Below are positions 47,601 through 60,714 of a stretch of DNA of 64,000 nt, in pieces; position 1 is the stretch's first letter; each line of letters opens with the position of its first letter. The notes under the pieces are model-generated. The model was given only the letters and a program-made list of their open reading frames with translations, was not told where the DNA came from and searched no databases. The DNA comes from Zhengitettix transpicula (lineage: Eukaryota > Arthropoda > Insecta > Orthoptera > Tetrigidae): NCBI GenBank assembly GCA_037074705.1, contig CM073590.1:136791600-136855599 (forward strand), in the 5' to 3' direction. Both the position numbers and the translations under genes were made by a program.

Positions 47601-50600
47601 TAGATTTCCGTTCCAAAATAAATGTTTTACGTAAAATGACTGATATTTCTAGATCCATTCACAATTTAATATCAGAATTAAGTGTAGAAATTTAGTACTA
47701 ATAATTAGATTTCAGATAAGCAAAACAATATGCTAAAGTTCCCAGGTGGCCCATAAATACTTTTCTCAAAATTCTGAGCAAGAAAAACAAAAAAACTGGT
47801 GTTTTGTAAGAATAACTTAGTTGATTGCATAAAAGTCCAAGGTTTTCATTAATCAGAATGTCACTAGGACGCAATATTTGACTAACAGATCCATCTTTAG
47901 ATTATCTATTTAAAATTATAAATCGATCTGCATTGGTAATAATCGAAAAAATAAAGTAGATCTCTAGAAATAACACTCTGTTTAGAAAGGAAATGATAAA
48001 AAAAATTATCATCGCTATGACGACTTCTGTTTCTTAATAGTTTTTAGGAAGGTTACTATCAATGTAACCAATAGGCATATGCACAAGGTTATGTGCGCAA
48101 TGAAGTAGTCTTAAATGTGTCGGAGACTATTTTAATTATGCATTCATAATGCATAATATAGAGAGGAGCTGTGTGAGACTAGCAAGGCAGAGCGGAGTTA
48201 TATCCGTCCTCAGCATCACTGGCCATTGTTGATTTCCAGCCGAGCGTTGTCCCGGAATACAAAGCTCCCACAATAAATTGACTGATATTAAAGAACGGCT
48301 TTGTGTGAAAGAATCTTTTGTTCTCGCTCTGTTTCCAAATCACTTGATAGATTTTGCAAAGAGAGGACGCCAATACCCATGACAAATTGTAAATATATTT
48401 CTTCCCAAAGTGTCAACAGAGGAAAAGGCAATTGGATTTAAATTACATTTCTTATCTCAGAGAGTCACTCTTTGATATTAGTCAATGAGTATAGGTTTTT
48501 ACTTGACAGAAACATAAAATAATAAGTATACACTTCATTGTTTTATCGAATTGATATCAGTCAAGGAATTGATCATTACTATAGTTAGAATTCCTGGAGT
48601 AAATTAGTTGCCTGCGGCGGGTATCTATTATTGCGCAAATTAATCTGGGCAAGTTGTGACGCTTTTTGAATCCTCAGAAGAAGCGGTGACAACTAACTGG
48701 AGGTCCAGCCTCCTCGTCTAGTGGTCGGTGTTCCTTCCTCGTGGCATCTGCTCCGCGAAGACGAATAAATATAACTATAACATACTAATATTTTGTCATT
48801 ACTAATCGTTTGGTTTGCACATTCATACATAACATTAGCAATTGGCATTACGACTTTCAGAAAATTGAAATAACACACTCATACATACTTTCATTCATTC
48901 ACACTAGTAACGCTGCTTTTTGAATCCTAAATTTTATTGACGATATATAGCATGGCTCTAAACCTCCAAATTGTTCGGAAATGGTTTTTCTTGAGGAAAT
49001 GAAAGAATATATTTGGTTTTCTACACAGACATATTTCTGTAATTGTTCTTTCTTTCATTTTCTTCATAGAAACTACAAAGCATGCACTCCTTAACCTAGC
49101 CTCGGTTTTCAGGCTGCCGAACCTCTCAAAGTAACCGTGTGGTCGCAAGTATCTATTTATTTAACCCTCCTTCTCAACCTGCTACCTTTTAACCAGCAAC
49201 TGATGCTTATAACCCTCAGTATTGTTTCAAATTGCGTGGACATTCAATGCCCCACGCGCCTTTTCGTCTTATAGTATTACAATTGGTAATACAAGCTGCA
49301 AATAAACTTCAGATCTTGTGGATAAAATTTTACAACCATCGGTACATTGCGTAAAAATAAAAGTTACACCCCAGCCAAATATTTGGCACAAAAAAGACCA
49401 GCGTGTTGGGATTTTGAAGTTCGGATTCCAAATATTCAAACCTTAGTGTCATGTTGAGTTAAAATGAATCAATCTGTCATTCCACGTTCTGCGATGCATT
49501 ATACTGGTGATATTAACCTCGACATTGGGAAGCCACTAATGATAATATACTACAACAAAACCAAGTGAGCAGTTCACACAGTGCACAAAATAATAGCGGC
49601 GTATTCAGGTTCAAGAATCACAAGATGATAGCCTATGGTTCTGTTCTACCATATGGTTGAATATCGCCGAAATAAATTCCCAAATTTTATATTCTATTTT
49701 AAGAACAGAGGGTGAACCAAAGTTTAGGCGTATTCTCATGAAAACCCTGGCGTTCCAATTAATGAACTTGTCAAGTGTCAAATACCATCCTAGTCATCGG
49801 ATATTTCCAAATTTCTAAAAAGAACGTTTCCTTCCGCAGATGATATAGCTGGTCCATTATGAAAAAAGAAGAAACGGTATGGAAGCTGCCATGTGTTTGG
49901 AAGTAAAAAGGACACCAACCCAACAAAAACTCGTGTCAAGTGTAAAAAATATGCTTGCACAGCCCACCTTGTAATTGAGCCTGTGTGCAAGTCGAATCAG
50001 ATTATGATGAATGATAATTTAATTCCTTTTTACATTTGTGATTTTTATACATTATCATTTTTCTCATTTCTGTTCTTATCCAGCTTACATAACTTATGTT
50101 GTTTTGTAATCAAGCTTTTGTTTTATGTTATGAAGCTTACCTAATTTTTTGTTTATTTTTTATCGCACCATTTATATACCATTGAATTGAAGTATATAAA
50201 AAAAATTCCATTTTTTCATTTTTATCGAAAATATTCTCCAGTATATTAAATAAACTAAAAAGTAATGCTATTTTGGGTTCCGTATAAAATTCAGTCAAAA
50301 ACTACAATAAAAATCAATTTCAATAATTTGATGTAAATAAATACGAGTAAACATTATTAATACATGTTTCATTGCGTATTAATGTTGGAAATTATTAAGT
50401 TAAAATTTTAACAACAAAAATAAGCCATTAATCACTATAGAAAGTAATGCCCCGTGCGCCCGCTGACGTTACGAAAATAGTCGCGACCGCCGGAAGGTTA
50501 AAAGTAGCAGAGTTGGTTAATAACGTGGGTAGCCGTTTTACCAACCCCTCACAAACGTTTCGGGACGAACAACACAACCCTTCCCTATTGTTCACTCCAA

Positions 50601-51425
50601 CAGTCGCGGAGGTATACCTCCCACGCGAGCTGATGAAAGCGGCAGACCAATTTACAACAAAATATATTCAGTCGACTGATGTTTTATGATTATTAATGAG
50701 CTGTACGGGTACGACCGACCACATTGAGCCTCGTCCAAACCATACGCACAAAACATTCCCAAACGTTGGTGTACCAAATATTTGTGCGTTGTGGACGTGT
50801 TCGCGAGCACTCCACAGACACCAACTAACGTTCTCGCTCGTGTTTCGTGTTGTTTCCACAAAACTCCCCGCTTCAAAGCATTTTCATCGTTCATGCGCGA
50901 TCAGTGTAGAGTTAGACGCTCTTGTGATAGTATAGTCCTTTTTTTTCGTTGTCAGTTAATGAAGTTATGTTACGCAAAGAACTCACGCACACAAGTAATA
51001 CTAATTTGAAATGGGAGCCATAATTAATTGTAGGATGATTTAAATTATTTAAATAAAAGAATTAAAATATAAAATATCATTTACTAAACAATGCTACTTC
51101 GTTAATCAAAACTGAATTACTCTAAATTAGAAAACTTAAGAAAAGATGTTATGAAAAACTATAAAAAGTTTTACTAGACGTAAAAGAATACTATTTCTTA
51201 TGCCGCTTCAGTTCGGAGACAATTAATTATTTAATTTATAACATTCAAATAAAGAAAGAATCCAACATTGTTATTTATTTACGCTTATGGAGTTTAAATT
51301 GAATAAGCCTGGCGATGGTCCGCAATAAGACTGAAACATGTAGCTTATCAAATAAATTATAAATGAAGTACAGAAGAAACTTTTCAAACCACGCTCAGTT
51401 ATACAGGGCATAAAACTGAATTGTA
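47601..51425. other. Mostly A+T-rich DNA with two GC-richer patches
   Basis: At 48700-48770 the plus strand reads TCCTCGTCTAGTGGTCGG, which resembles the 5' half of a tRNA(Asp/Glu), but no B box follows. At 50447-50935 a GC-richer block has overlapping frames on both strands, including one of 80 codons starting MPRAPADVTK. None is recognisable, and the block is possibly a decayed DNA transposon. Confidence 0.4.
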
Positions 51426-51829
51426 GGATCAGAATGGATAAATCTCGACAGGGCCGGGAATCGAACCCGGAACTCCCGCTAGTTACGCAGATGCATCTGA
51501 GCTATTCGATTCGACTCCCTGACAGGTACGAGCCTTCTCTATCCATTGTATAAGCCTGAGCCAGGCTCACCTACAATTTACTGTATCACGTTCTTTACGG
51601 CCTAATTATAGGTCTCCAATGAAGAATAGGTATTACGTGTAAATTAGGCCGAGAAGAACTTGATATAGTGAATTGTAGCTGAGCCAGGTTCAGGCTTATA
51701 CAATGGTTGCAGAATCCTCGTACCTGGCGAACAGTCATCTTGGATAACTCAGATGGGAGAAATCCGCGTACCTGAAAGGGGTCACAACTTTCAACTACCG
51801 GTACTGTCGAGTTTTTTCCATCCTGATCC
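51426..51829. mobile_element. Foldback element FB2: inverted repeat with tRNA-like promoter
   Basis: The left arm (51426-51607) and right arm (51642-51829) are reverse complements, with a 34-base spacer. Shared landmarks are GGATCAG(A/G)ATGGA at the tips, CAGGTACGAG, CATTGTATAAGCCTGA, TACAATT(T/C)ACT and CGGCCTAATT beside the spacer. The left arm (minus sense) contains an A box TAGCTCAGATG (51504-51494) and a B box GGTTCGATTCC (51467-51457) in a CCGGG/CCCGG stem. The right arm has diverged at these boxes. This looks like two tRNA-derived SINE-type units joined as an inverted pair, or a foldback transposon that incorporated a tRNA-like sequence. No clear target duplication was found. Confidence 0.8.
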
Positions 51830-54800
51830 TTTAATTATTTGCAATTTAAATACTCGGTTTTCGGCGATTTTATAAATTGAATATAATATGGCGTAAAAAT
51901 TAATGTTTATTAAACAATACAGTCATCATTTAATCAAAAACCACTCGGTACTGAATACTCAGAAACTTTAACTATGACATTCGCCTAGCACTGATTTTAT
52001 GCCACATTTAGAATTGCGGTATTTGGCATTTCCATCTTCTGATAATAACAATCACCAGTCGATGTCAATAAATATCACTTTTTTGTTCCATCTGTTAGCT
52101 TAATTTTAAGTCAACTATTAAAAGGTACTACACAGCTCATTACAGCCTTTGAGTCGTAAAATTTGAATATTTAATTAATAAAGTCGTTGCTCTAATCAAG
52201 TGGAAGCGGGTTCGTGGAAAAATTATATCAAGCACTCCTAAGATAATTTGAATCTCAACTTTCCACCTCTTTTTATTTTATCCGCGTCACTTCAGCTTGG
52301 ATATTAAAATGAATAGATAACTGCGAGCTCCGGTGAACGTTTTCAAACAACTGTTTCACCCTCGATGTGAATTCATCCGTTAGTAAGTATGCGTTCGCAA
52401 ACGTTTGAGATCGCTTGCCAAAGTTTCCGAACGTCGAGCGCTTCGTGTGAACGAGGCTTTACCTATCGTATCACAAAATTTATTACAAATTGTAAGAGAT
52501 AATGTTGGTGGTATTGAAACATATTTATTTATATAAAATAATCGTTTAATACTCTGTTATTAATTTTTTAACTTTATATATTGCGTGGTTACATTTTGGC
52601 GTATAATATTTTACGTTAATGTTAAGTAAAGGAAGAACGAATTTACGGCAGTGATTTAACACATTTAAAAGGAAAATACCGAAATAAATCAAAACCACTT
52701 GGAATGAAGTTAATGGTCCATCTACCCCAGCATTTAAAGTCGAATTAGTAAATGAGCTTAAACTTGGTCGGTGATGATCGTCATCTGAGACGTCCACTGG
52801 TAGCGACTACTTTATATTACACCAATATTTGAAATCAATACAATAGGCACAATATGTGATAACTAAAAACGCTTACCATTAATACGCCAGATGCATTATA
52901 AAAATCAATGTATTCAGATGACCCATAAAATGATATTGCAACATCAGCGTTGACAATGCAGCATTTGCACAGCATTGACAACAAGTGCAATTGAATATTA
53001 TATTCATAGACTCTTGCAATTTCCATATTACCTCAATGCATTATTATAATTTAAAATTTTAATAATCAGTTTATAGGATGAATCTTGAAACAAAAATCAG
53101 GCCCTGAAATCAATTAAATTATATATCAATAATGGTAACGACTGCTTTATAATTCGGTTTTATACGACAATGTAAAATTTTTATAACATTATAAATTAAA
53201 GAAAAAACAATATTATGTTTTCAATTAAACAAAAAAAATTTCGATATAGAATTGTTACAAGTACTGTGAAATTTGTAAAAACGGCAATGATCACTTCACT
53301 TCCACATACATATCAAAGATAGTTAAATATTTTTCCATTTGAACAATGCTTCCATTAGAAATGTTAGTTGTTTTTATATCATCGTATTTTTAATAAACAG
53401 AATTTTCACCTGAAATACAAAATTATGTAAATCAAATTAATTTCATTCTATTCATATAATAAAACTCCCAATGACAAAAATTAAATCTGTCTAGGATAGT
53501 TATCAGAAATTCCAAAAGACCATTTGAAATTTCCTTGCAAGAAATCATCACATCTCAGCCAAAAACTTATTCCATTTTCTCCCCTTTATAATTTAAAAGA
53601 TAAATTCAGAAGCTGTATTCAAAAATAACTTGTGGATAATTTCGGACGTTAAACACATACTTCTATGCGATACTTGCCATGATGGCTCACTAATCCACTC
53701 CTATTTACTTTCAGGCATAGTTAAACTATGAAAACATATTAGAGGTTTCTCTTAAATTAATCAGTTACATTTTTTTCAATCAATATTTGAACCTCTCAGC
53801 TACCTTATACTGCCGATTCTCTGAGGTTTTTTTGAGGTTTTTATATTTCTTTCCACCGTATCACGTGGTTTTTAAGTCATTCATGTAAAAATCGTACATA
53901 CCAAAAATATTTTTGAACAAGCATAATTAATCACATTGAAAACTTACATCACCGAAGAATTCAATACAATATCAATTATTTTGTTTCGTGAAAAATTTAG
54001 TTATCGAAATCAGTTATTTGGAAAATCGAATTTTGATGAGAGGAAAAAATATGTTTAATCTTTTGAATTTGATCTCTGTGTTGAGCAAATTATTAATTTA
54101 CCAATAGAAAATGTACTTTTCGGTTACGTACTTCATTATATATCAAATTTGGAACATCTAAACTGATCAAATAACATGTATTATTAACTCAATATATTAT
54201 TGCCTCGTAAGAATCTCGTAGAAGTATGAGATATTAATAAAATTCTGTCGGATTTCAACCTCGATCCCAGTTTCTAATATAAGCATGAAAACGGCTAGAA
54301 ACTGACATTTTATTCATTTTGTTCATAGGTGAAAATTAAAAATGTTATAAAATATTTTTTGATTCAGATTTTGTGTAAAGAAATTATTTAATTTCTCAAT
54401 TACTGTCGGAAAATAAAATTAGATGAGAGATAAACGCATAAATTAACTTCATATTGTAAAGGAATGGGTAAAAATTATATTTTAACTAAATGGGCGTGAA
54501 ATGTAATTAACTGTTAATAATTATCTCCAGCCTATGACACTGTCTATTTTCGATTTCCTATGGGTCGTAAACATATAGACGAGAAATGTCTTCCCTCAGA
54601 TTTCAATTACATTTGTAGCCTGGCTATTATTCTCTCAACCGTGGTGCTTTATCTCTCAGTAAATGGACGTTTCCCTCCAGAACCGAAAAGCAGATTTGCT
54701 CTTATCTAAAATGGACCACGTTTGTCCAGCCAGCTACGCTTTTAATTTATCTTTCAATATAAACCGAATAGCATCATAACATTTTAATTGTGGTAACTTT

Positions 54801-56197
54801 TACTATTTTATGATATAAATCACGCTTTGGGATAACCGTTATAACGTAAAATTAACTATACACATTGTAAAACCTGTAAAAAAATGTTCCTCTAGAACTA
54901 TTTCTTCGTCTGTTTGCCAGTGTGAGTAATTACACTCTTTTTCTCTGTATAATTGGAACACGGCTTCAAAAACCTGGAGTTTTGTTTTATACGTTAGTTT
55001 CTTTAAGATTGCCGGCTGAATTAGATATTGGAAATAATATTGTGTTGCCTTAGAAGAAAAGGTTTATTGCGAAATTGGTTACCATTTTTTACTTATGCAC
55101 TTATTTTGGTAATACGCACATTGACTAAAACAAGAACGTTGTAAACGTATGTCATAATCCATTATTATATAACTATTAAAGTATTAAAAGAATTAAGAAG
55201 CATCTAAAGTCAGCCTAAAATAAAGATCCCGATCGGAAACTCGACTTGGCAATAATAATAGTTCATGTAATTAGACAGGTCATTATTACATTATTAGTTG
55301 CTTTATTGTTTCAAATTCTACTAATAAGTCAATATCGATTATTGAATGAGTCTTTTGCAATAATTTACAAACTGTTTTGAATTTACTATGTTAATAAATG
55401 AACCGTTGGAATTTTATATTAAGAAGCTTGAAAATAATTAGTATCATCAAATGCTTCAATTATTTTCTATTTACGAAAAGCTAATCGGAAAGTCAGAAAG
55501 CATTAAAATCATTTCATGACAATGTCACTTATAAATTTATCCCAGTTGTCATTTCAGTCAATGGAAGAGGAATATGTTTATCCTGAAGTAGCTAGAGTCG
55601 TACGAAACATCGCACGGTCATGGAAGTAATCTCGTTTTAAATCTTAATTTCAAAAATAATTCAATTTCAATAAAACCGCTACTATCAATTGAGACAAATA
55701 AAGTGTTCCAGAGTTCATTACATTATGTTCGATTTTTTATTGGTAAATATCAGAGCTGATGTTTAGTCTATCATTAGACCATTACTATTTCTAAGTATCT
55801 CATTATTCGTATTATTTTCACAAAAATTTTATTACTTTTAAACAGTTTCTTAAACATGAATTACTCTAACCCTGGAACGAACCCACAGGTAAATGAATTA
55901 TATTCACTGCATAACAAGTGCGAAAACAATTAGAAGAAACTAAATATTCCTCAGACACCTAAAAATGTCTCGATTTTGGGAATAAAAATTATTAATTTCA
56001 TATCATCAGTTTTTAGTATGGAAAGTAAATCACAATTTACGTTATTTTATAAATCCATCACATATAAGTTACTTGTATTTAATAAGAGAATAATAATAGT
56101 AATTATATAATGTATACCAGATATATTTAATAATTTATATATAATTAATTTTATATATGCAGTTGATACGTTATACCTTGAAGTAATTGATTATCTC
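51830..56197. other. A+T-rich DNA, nothing firmly recognised
   Basis: A segment at 52380-52465 with repeated CGAACG-type words ends in GTGTGAACGAGGCTTTACC, a layout seen near some DNA-transposon ends, but no partner terminus could be proven. Confidence 0.4.
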
Positions 56198-56668
56198 TTT
56201 TTTAAAAATAGGATATATGAGCCTAGACAGTGATAATAAGGGGACGTGGAAGGGAAAGAAAGATAGACCAACTGCTAACTAGGGCATCCGGGCTATAGTT
56301 TAAGGATCCTAAACGTTAAACCGCTTTAATGTGATGAGGGAAAGCCATCAGAGAAACCTGCAACAGGTAGGCCAGCAACTAGGTGGTTGACCTACGACCT
56401 TTCATAAATGGAGTGGGGTTTTCTGTGGCAACGCAGCAATTCCGTCTCCACGTGCCAGGTTTGGTGACAGCTGACCGACTGTTCCAATGGGAACAGTGGA
56501 CCACTCTTTCCGTATGCCCAAGGTCTGCGACCCCGGCGTATACACCTCTCAAAACAGACCGAGGTGCGTGGACTTGTGGGAACCTTAGTTTAGAAGCAGA
56601 GAGGGAAGGAAGAATCCCCGAAGGTAGCCTTTTCCGTCTCTCCAGGAAGGTTCTACCTGCGAGGACAC
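56198..56668 (-). mobile_element. Family A retroposon, copy A8 (old, diverged)
   Basis: A short T run (56198-56203) marks the tail side. The body follows the family order, including TAAGGATCCT, the ACCTGCAACAGGTAGGCC block, and a partial head with CTGCGAGGA at about 56655. Many substitutions and indels break the antisense frame, marking it as one of the oldest copies here. Confidence 0.8.
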
Positions 56669-58080
56669 AAACCAGCAACCACAGCCTTCTGCTTATCCCC
56701 GTAGATAGTCTACAGGTAACCTCTTCCCACGGGTAGGGATCAACCAGATTGTTCCTGAGAAACCATATATTCTATGGCTAACAAAGAAATTATTGACATG
56801 CTATAACTCGAATTAGATTAATAATTAATGTGTATTTAAATCTACACAATCTTATTGGTGTTCGTCCACCGGCTTCATAAGCTATGACATCATTTCCAAT
56901 AGCTTGTCTGACATTGTTACCCCTCATATATAGACACTGAAAGGAAGGTACAAGTGACCTGTCGGGAAGAAAAATCTCATGAAGTTTCACAACCTAGTTT
57001 AAATTTAACATTCACCCATTCCTAACATAACCCTTTGAAGGCCGTTAAGTTTTTTGACTGGGCCATGAACACAGGTGTAGTACCGTGGGACGAAACAAAT
57101 ATGCAGGAAACAAAACAGATGTGATTCTAATAGAAATAAAATTGCAGAAAGTTCTGGATTTTTTGTATTATGATGTGATTATGAAGATCTATTGTACGAA
57201 GACATCTCAACGGAAAGGGGACCGTTAATCCCTTTAATAGAGTCTATTCACGAAACGTCAAATAAAGATTCTTTGAAAGATTATACATCATAACCAGTAG
57301 ATCCCACAGAAAATATAGCAATTAATTGCGGTTTTTCATATGAGTGACGTCGTAATAAATCAAAATGTCAGTGTGACACAGATTTTACTACGCGACACCT
57401 ACGGCAAAATTGCTCAACGCCTCCACTCCTCATAAATTTTAATTAACAATTCCAAAGATAATAATAACTAGAAAGTCTAATAACACTTTAAAGTTCAATA
57501 AAGGCACAAAAGAGTGATACCATAACCTTAAATAAAGGTTTTATAATCCACCCCATCTCAAACGATACCTTAAATTGTAACACAAAAACTTAACTATGTT
57601 GTGAAAATTATATATATATAAATATGTAAATATCTAGGAAAATCGGTACAGCCGCTACATATTATGATAAATTGAATGATCAGCTCAAATATTTTATAAT
57701 AATATAAGACATAAACAAGTTTTTAGTAGAAATAATGTCAGTTATAAAAACCAACATGAAGACTTCGGCCCTTGCGCCATATGCATGTGTAAACCATCCA
57801 AAAGTGTAATGAAATTAAACACCTTCTCATTAATTTACATAATTTTATTATTATTATGCCAATAAGAAATACCTTGACGTCAGATCATAAATTTCTGACG
57901 TCCTATGAAATATTTCATATTTCCTTCAGCTATGTTAATGCCATCAGCCTCACGCCAATGTGAACAATTTTGTTTACTTTATTACGCCTAACGGACAAGT
58001 AGCGCCTCATATACTTTAAATTGTGTACTAACTATTCCGTACGTCTTTAATGGTTTACATAATAAAAATTCACTGTCAAG
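56669..58080. other. A+T-rich DNA with one CRE-containing hairpin
   Basis: Apart from the palindrome at 57876-57902 I see nothing that can be assigned. Confidence 0.4.
57876..57902. promoter_or_regulatory. Perfect 9-bp palindromic stem with a CRE (TGACGTCA)
   Basis: GACGTCAGA and TCTGACGTC pair perfectly around a 9-base loop. The left half overlaps a full cAMP-response element, TGACGTCA (57875-57882). The right half gives TGACGTC. There is no adjacent gene, so any regulatory role is speculative. Confidence 0.4.
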
Positions 58081-58582
58081 GAAGCCTGATTCTCTCGCAT
58101 GTGAATATTCCCAGAGAACTCTGGAGGGGGCTACCTTTGGGGATGCCTTCACATCTCTCTGGGTTTTTGAACTAAGGTTCCCACATGCCGAGGCACCTCG
58201 GAATTTTTTGAGAGGTGTATATTCCGGGATAGCAGACCTTGGGCATACGGTTAGAGTTGACCGCTATTCCTATTGGAATAGTCGGCCAGCTGCCTCCTAA
58301 ACTGGTCAAGGCACAGCGAGAGGAAAGCTGCGACCGCACAGCAAACCCCTCTCCCGCCATCGGAAGGCCGTATACAAGTACCAAATCCCGACCTACCTGA
58401 TGCAGGTTTTTTCTAGGGTTTTTCCTGCATCACTTTTAGGCGAATTACCGGGTAGGATCCTTAAACCATAGCCCGGGGCCCCTAGTTAACCCTTGGATAA
58501 CTTTCTCTACCTTACCGATTCCCCCCTTTCACTCTCTTTCCTATGCCACTATGTGGATTACCCTATACATGGCCTGTCTAAA
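58081..58582 (+). mobile_element. Family A retroposon, copy A9
   Basis: Sense is plus. The head is reduced to a single CTCTCGCATG half, and the body is complete through GTGGATTACCC near the 3' end, without an A run. The antisense frame (58384-58172) is open through 70 codons, though the first few differ from other copies. No target duplication was found. Confidence 0.85.
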
Positions 58583-60690
58583 CCTTCTTCTTCATCATGA
58601 AACCGTTGCCATCTTCAGACGAAGTCGTATTCTACCCGAGAAAAAATTAGTTCATCAATTACACCTAGAGAACCTACGATCACAAACAATAGTCTATAAG
58701 TGTATTAGTCTATGAGAAAGGAATCAATTCGTTATTTTAAAATCACTTGATTTGGATAGTTTCAATCATAATATTAAAAATTTTTGAATATTCCCGACCA
58801 CAAACCCACCTGACTCCTATCATTATGTGCAATATATTTTATTTGTATATGCACATGACTTCCAGGAATTTCCTCTAGAACAGGTTAGATTCCCTAGACA
58901 CGTTATGAATAGAATTAAAATTTCCTTTTTTAAGTTTTTTCATTCTTGACATGTTTAGACGTTACCATATAAGGTATTCCTTAAAATTACGTTAAAAGTT
59001 ATATATTATTATTCCTAAGGACATTCCAGAATGGTCTAAATAAAGAAAGGAAAAATTCGGCCACATTGTAACTTCTAAATCACTTCTTTTTCATTAATTA
59101 TATCCTTAATGTCGTCCAAACTATTAATAATTTACTTATTAACTGGTTTCATATATAACGAAAGTTCCCTGAACCCATGAAGACTTACCCATTAATTTTA
59201 AAAAAGCCAAATCTCTATATTCGCCTTCAATGTCATGCGCTTTATTTATTGTCATTTTCCCCATAGCTCCTCTGCTATTCATGGCAGTCTTATTCACCTT
59301 CCTTTTCCATGAGTATTAATATCTATACATTCATTTATTTCCAATTTAATCTCCATCCCCTGTAAGATTTTCCTTAATTACATTCATGACCCTCATTCAG
59401 CCTATTACTAAAAACTGGCATTATTGATTACTTCATAGTTTAACGTATAGACAGAATATTTAGTATCCAAATGTAAACGAAAAAATCCTAGATCCAATTT
59501 ATCACCTTCTATTCTCATTTCAGTCACTTCTATAATTTAAAATGACAGGATATCTTATTGCACAAGTCATCATGTATTATCTAATAATTTATAGCTCTTT
59601 AATAAGCTTAGTTAATGAATACCAGAAATATTTCCTTTTCTGACGCAGAAAAATAATTTATTTTCCGACGAGTACTTGAAACTTGGAATCTGTCGCACAC
59701 TTAATTTATACGTACGAAACTATTCTTCACATGGTTCCCTTTACATTCTGTACTTTTGTAACCAACCTGTTGAATGTTCGTTTTATTAAATACGATTGCT
59801 TCATCTATCATAAAATCGTTTTGCGTACTGTAATTTAGCACTGCATATGTTCTACAACTTTTATTATGAGCAACGTATTTGTCATAATTTTTATAAACGA
59901 TTTGTTAAATCGGGTTTGCGTGGGGAAGTTATGGACATGGAATGCGTTACAAATATATAACAGTTTTATTTTTTAGTTTCTTGTCTGACAGACCGTGCTC
60001 GATGCTGCTATCGTCTGCTTTCTTTTGTTTTGGGCTCCATTCCTACTGCTGCGGTTATACGGATTACGTCCTTTCAATTAATAAACCCCTTCTATTTTCC
60101 TTCTCCCAGTGAGTAAAAATCTCTATTCACATAAATAAATTGTAAATTTCTTGTCGTCGTTTTACTACACTTCTCTTCCGGAACTTAACTAAAGTCTTAC
60201 TGCTACAATATCATTTTAGCAAAACATGTATTATAAAATTCTCCTCTCTGCCCCATAGACAGGAAATTAGAGAGTGTTTACGAGGGACGCCTCGGCAGAT
60301 CCCTAGGAAGAAGGTTAGTAAATGTCAATGTGCTTTCTCTGAGTCCAAGGAAACATCAATAACACTAGTGTGAGGCTTTGCGTCGAGCGGTCAGCACAGC
60401 TGAGAGGTCCGAATTTTTATATAGATATTTTCATAACAAACCTAGGAGACGGACGTGTTGAGGTTTTCGATACGCTGAAGATGCGGATGAGAGCAATCCA
60501 AACCTGAACGCGTCTCTAGGGTGCCAGTCTGGAGGCGAGGAACGGTACAGTTTACAACGGAAAGGTACGGGACCCTTTTTTTAATAATGATAATTATTGG
60601 CCTGTTTTCTAGAGGATATAACAGGTTGTTTCTTAACAATATTTTATATTTTGACTACATTTTGTATTTTTTACATATATGTTTGATTAT
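58583..60690. other. A+T-rich DNA, nothing recognised
   Basis: The stretch 59040-59900 is pyrimidine-rich on plus. The stretch 60360-60580 is GC-richer and holds a 65-codon minus frame (60639-60442) with no recognisable domain. Confidence 0.4.
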
Positions 60691-60714
60691 AAATATATAT
60701 ATATATACATATAT
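60691..60714. repeat. (AT)n microsatellite, left part
   Basis: An AT tract interrupted by the LTR-like insertion at 60715-61976. The tract resumes at 61977. Confidence 0.85.

Noticed and set aside
48700..48770. tRNA(Asp/Glu)-like 5' half
   Set aside because: There is only a short resemblance to a tRNA start, with no B box within the expected distance.
51457..51530. Functional tRNA gene in FB2
   Set aside because: It has A and B boxes but no convincing full cloverleaf, and it is embedded in an inverted repeat.
56383..56736. 117-codon plus frame as a gene
   Set aside because: It lies over the decayed family A copy A8. It is repeat-derived and frame-shifted relative to the other copies.
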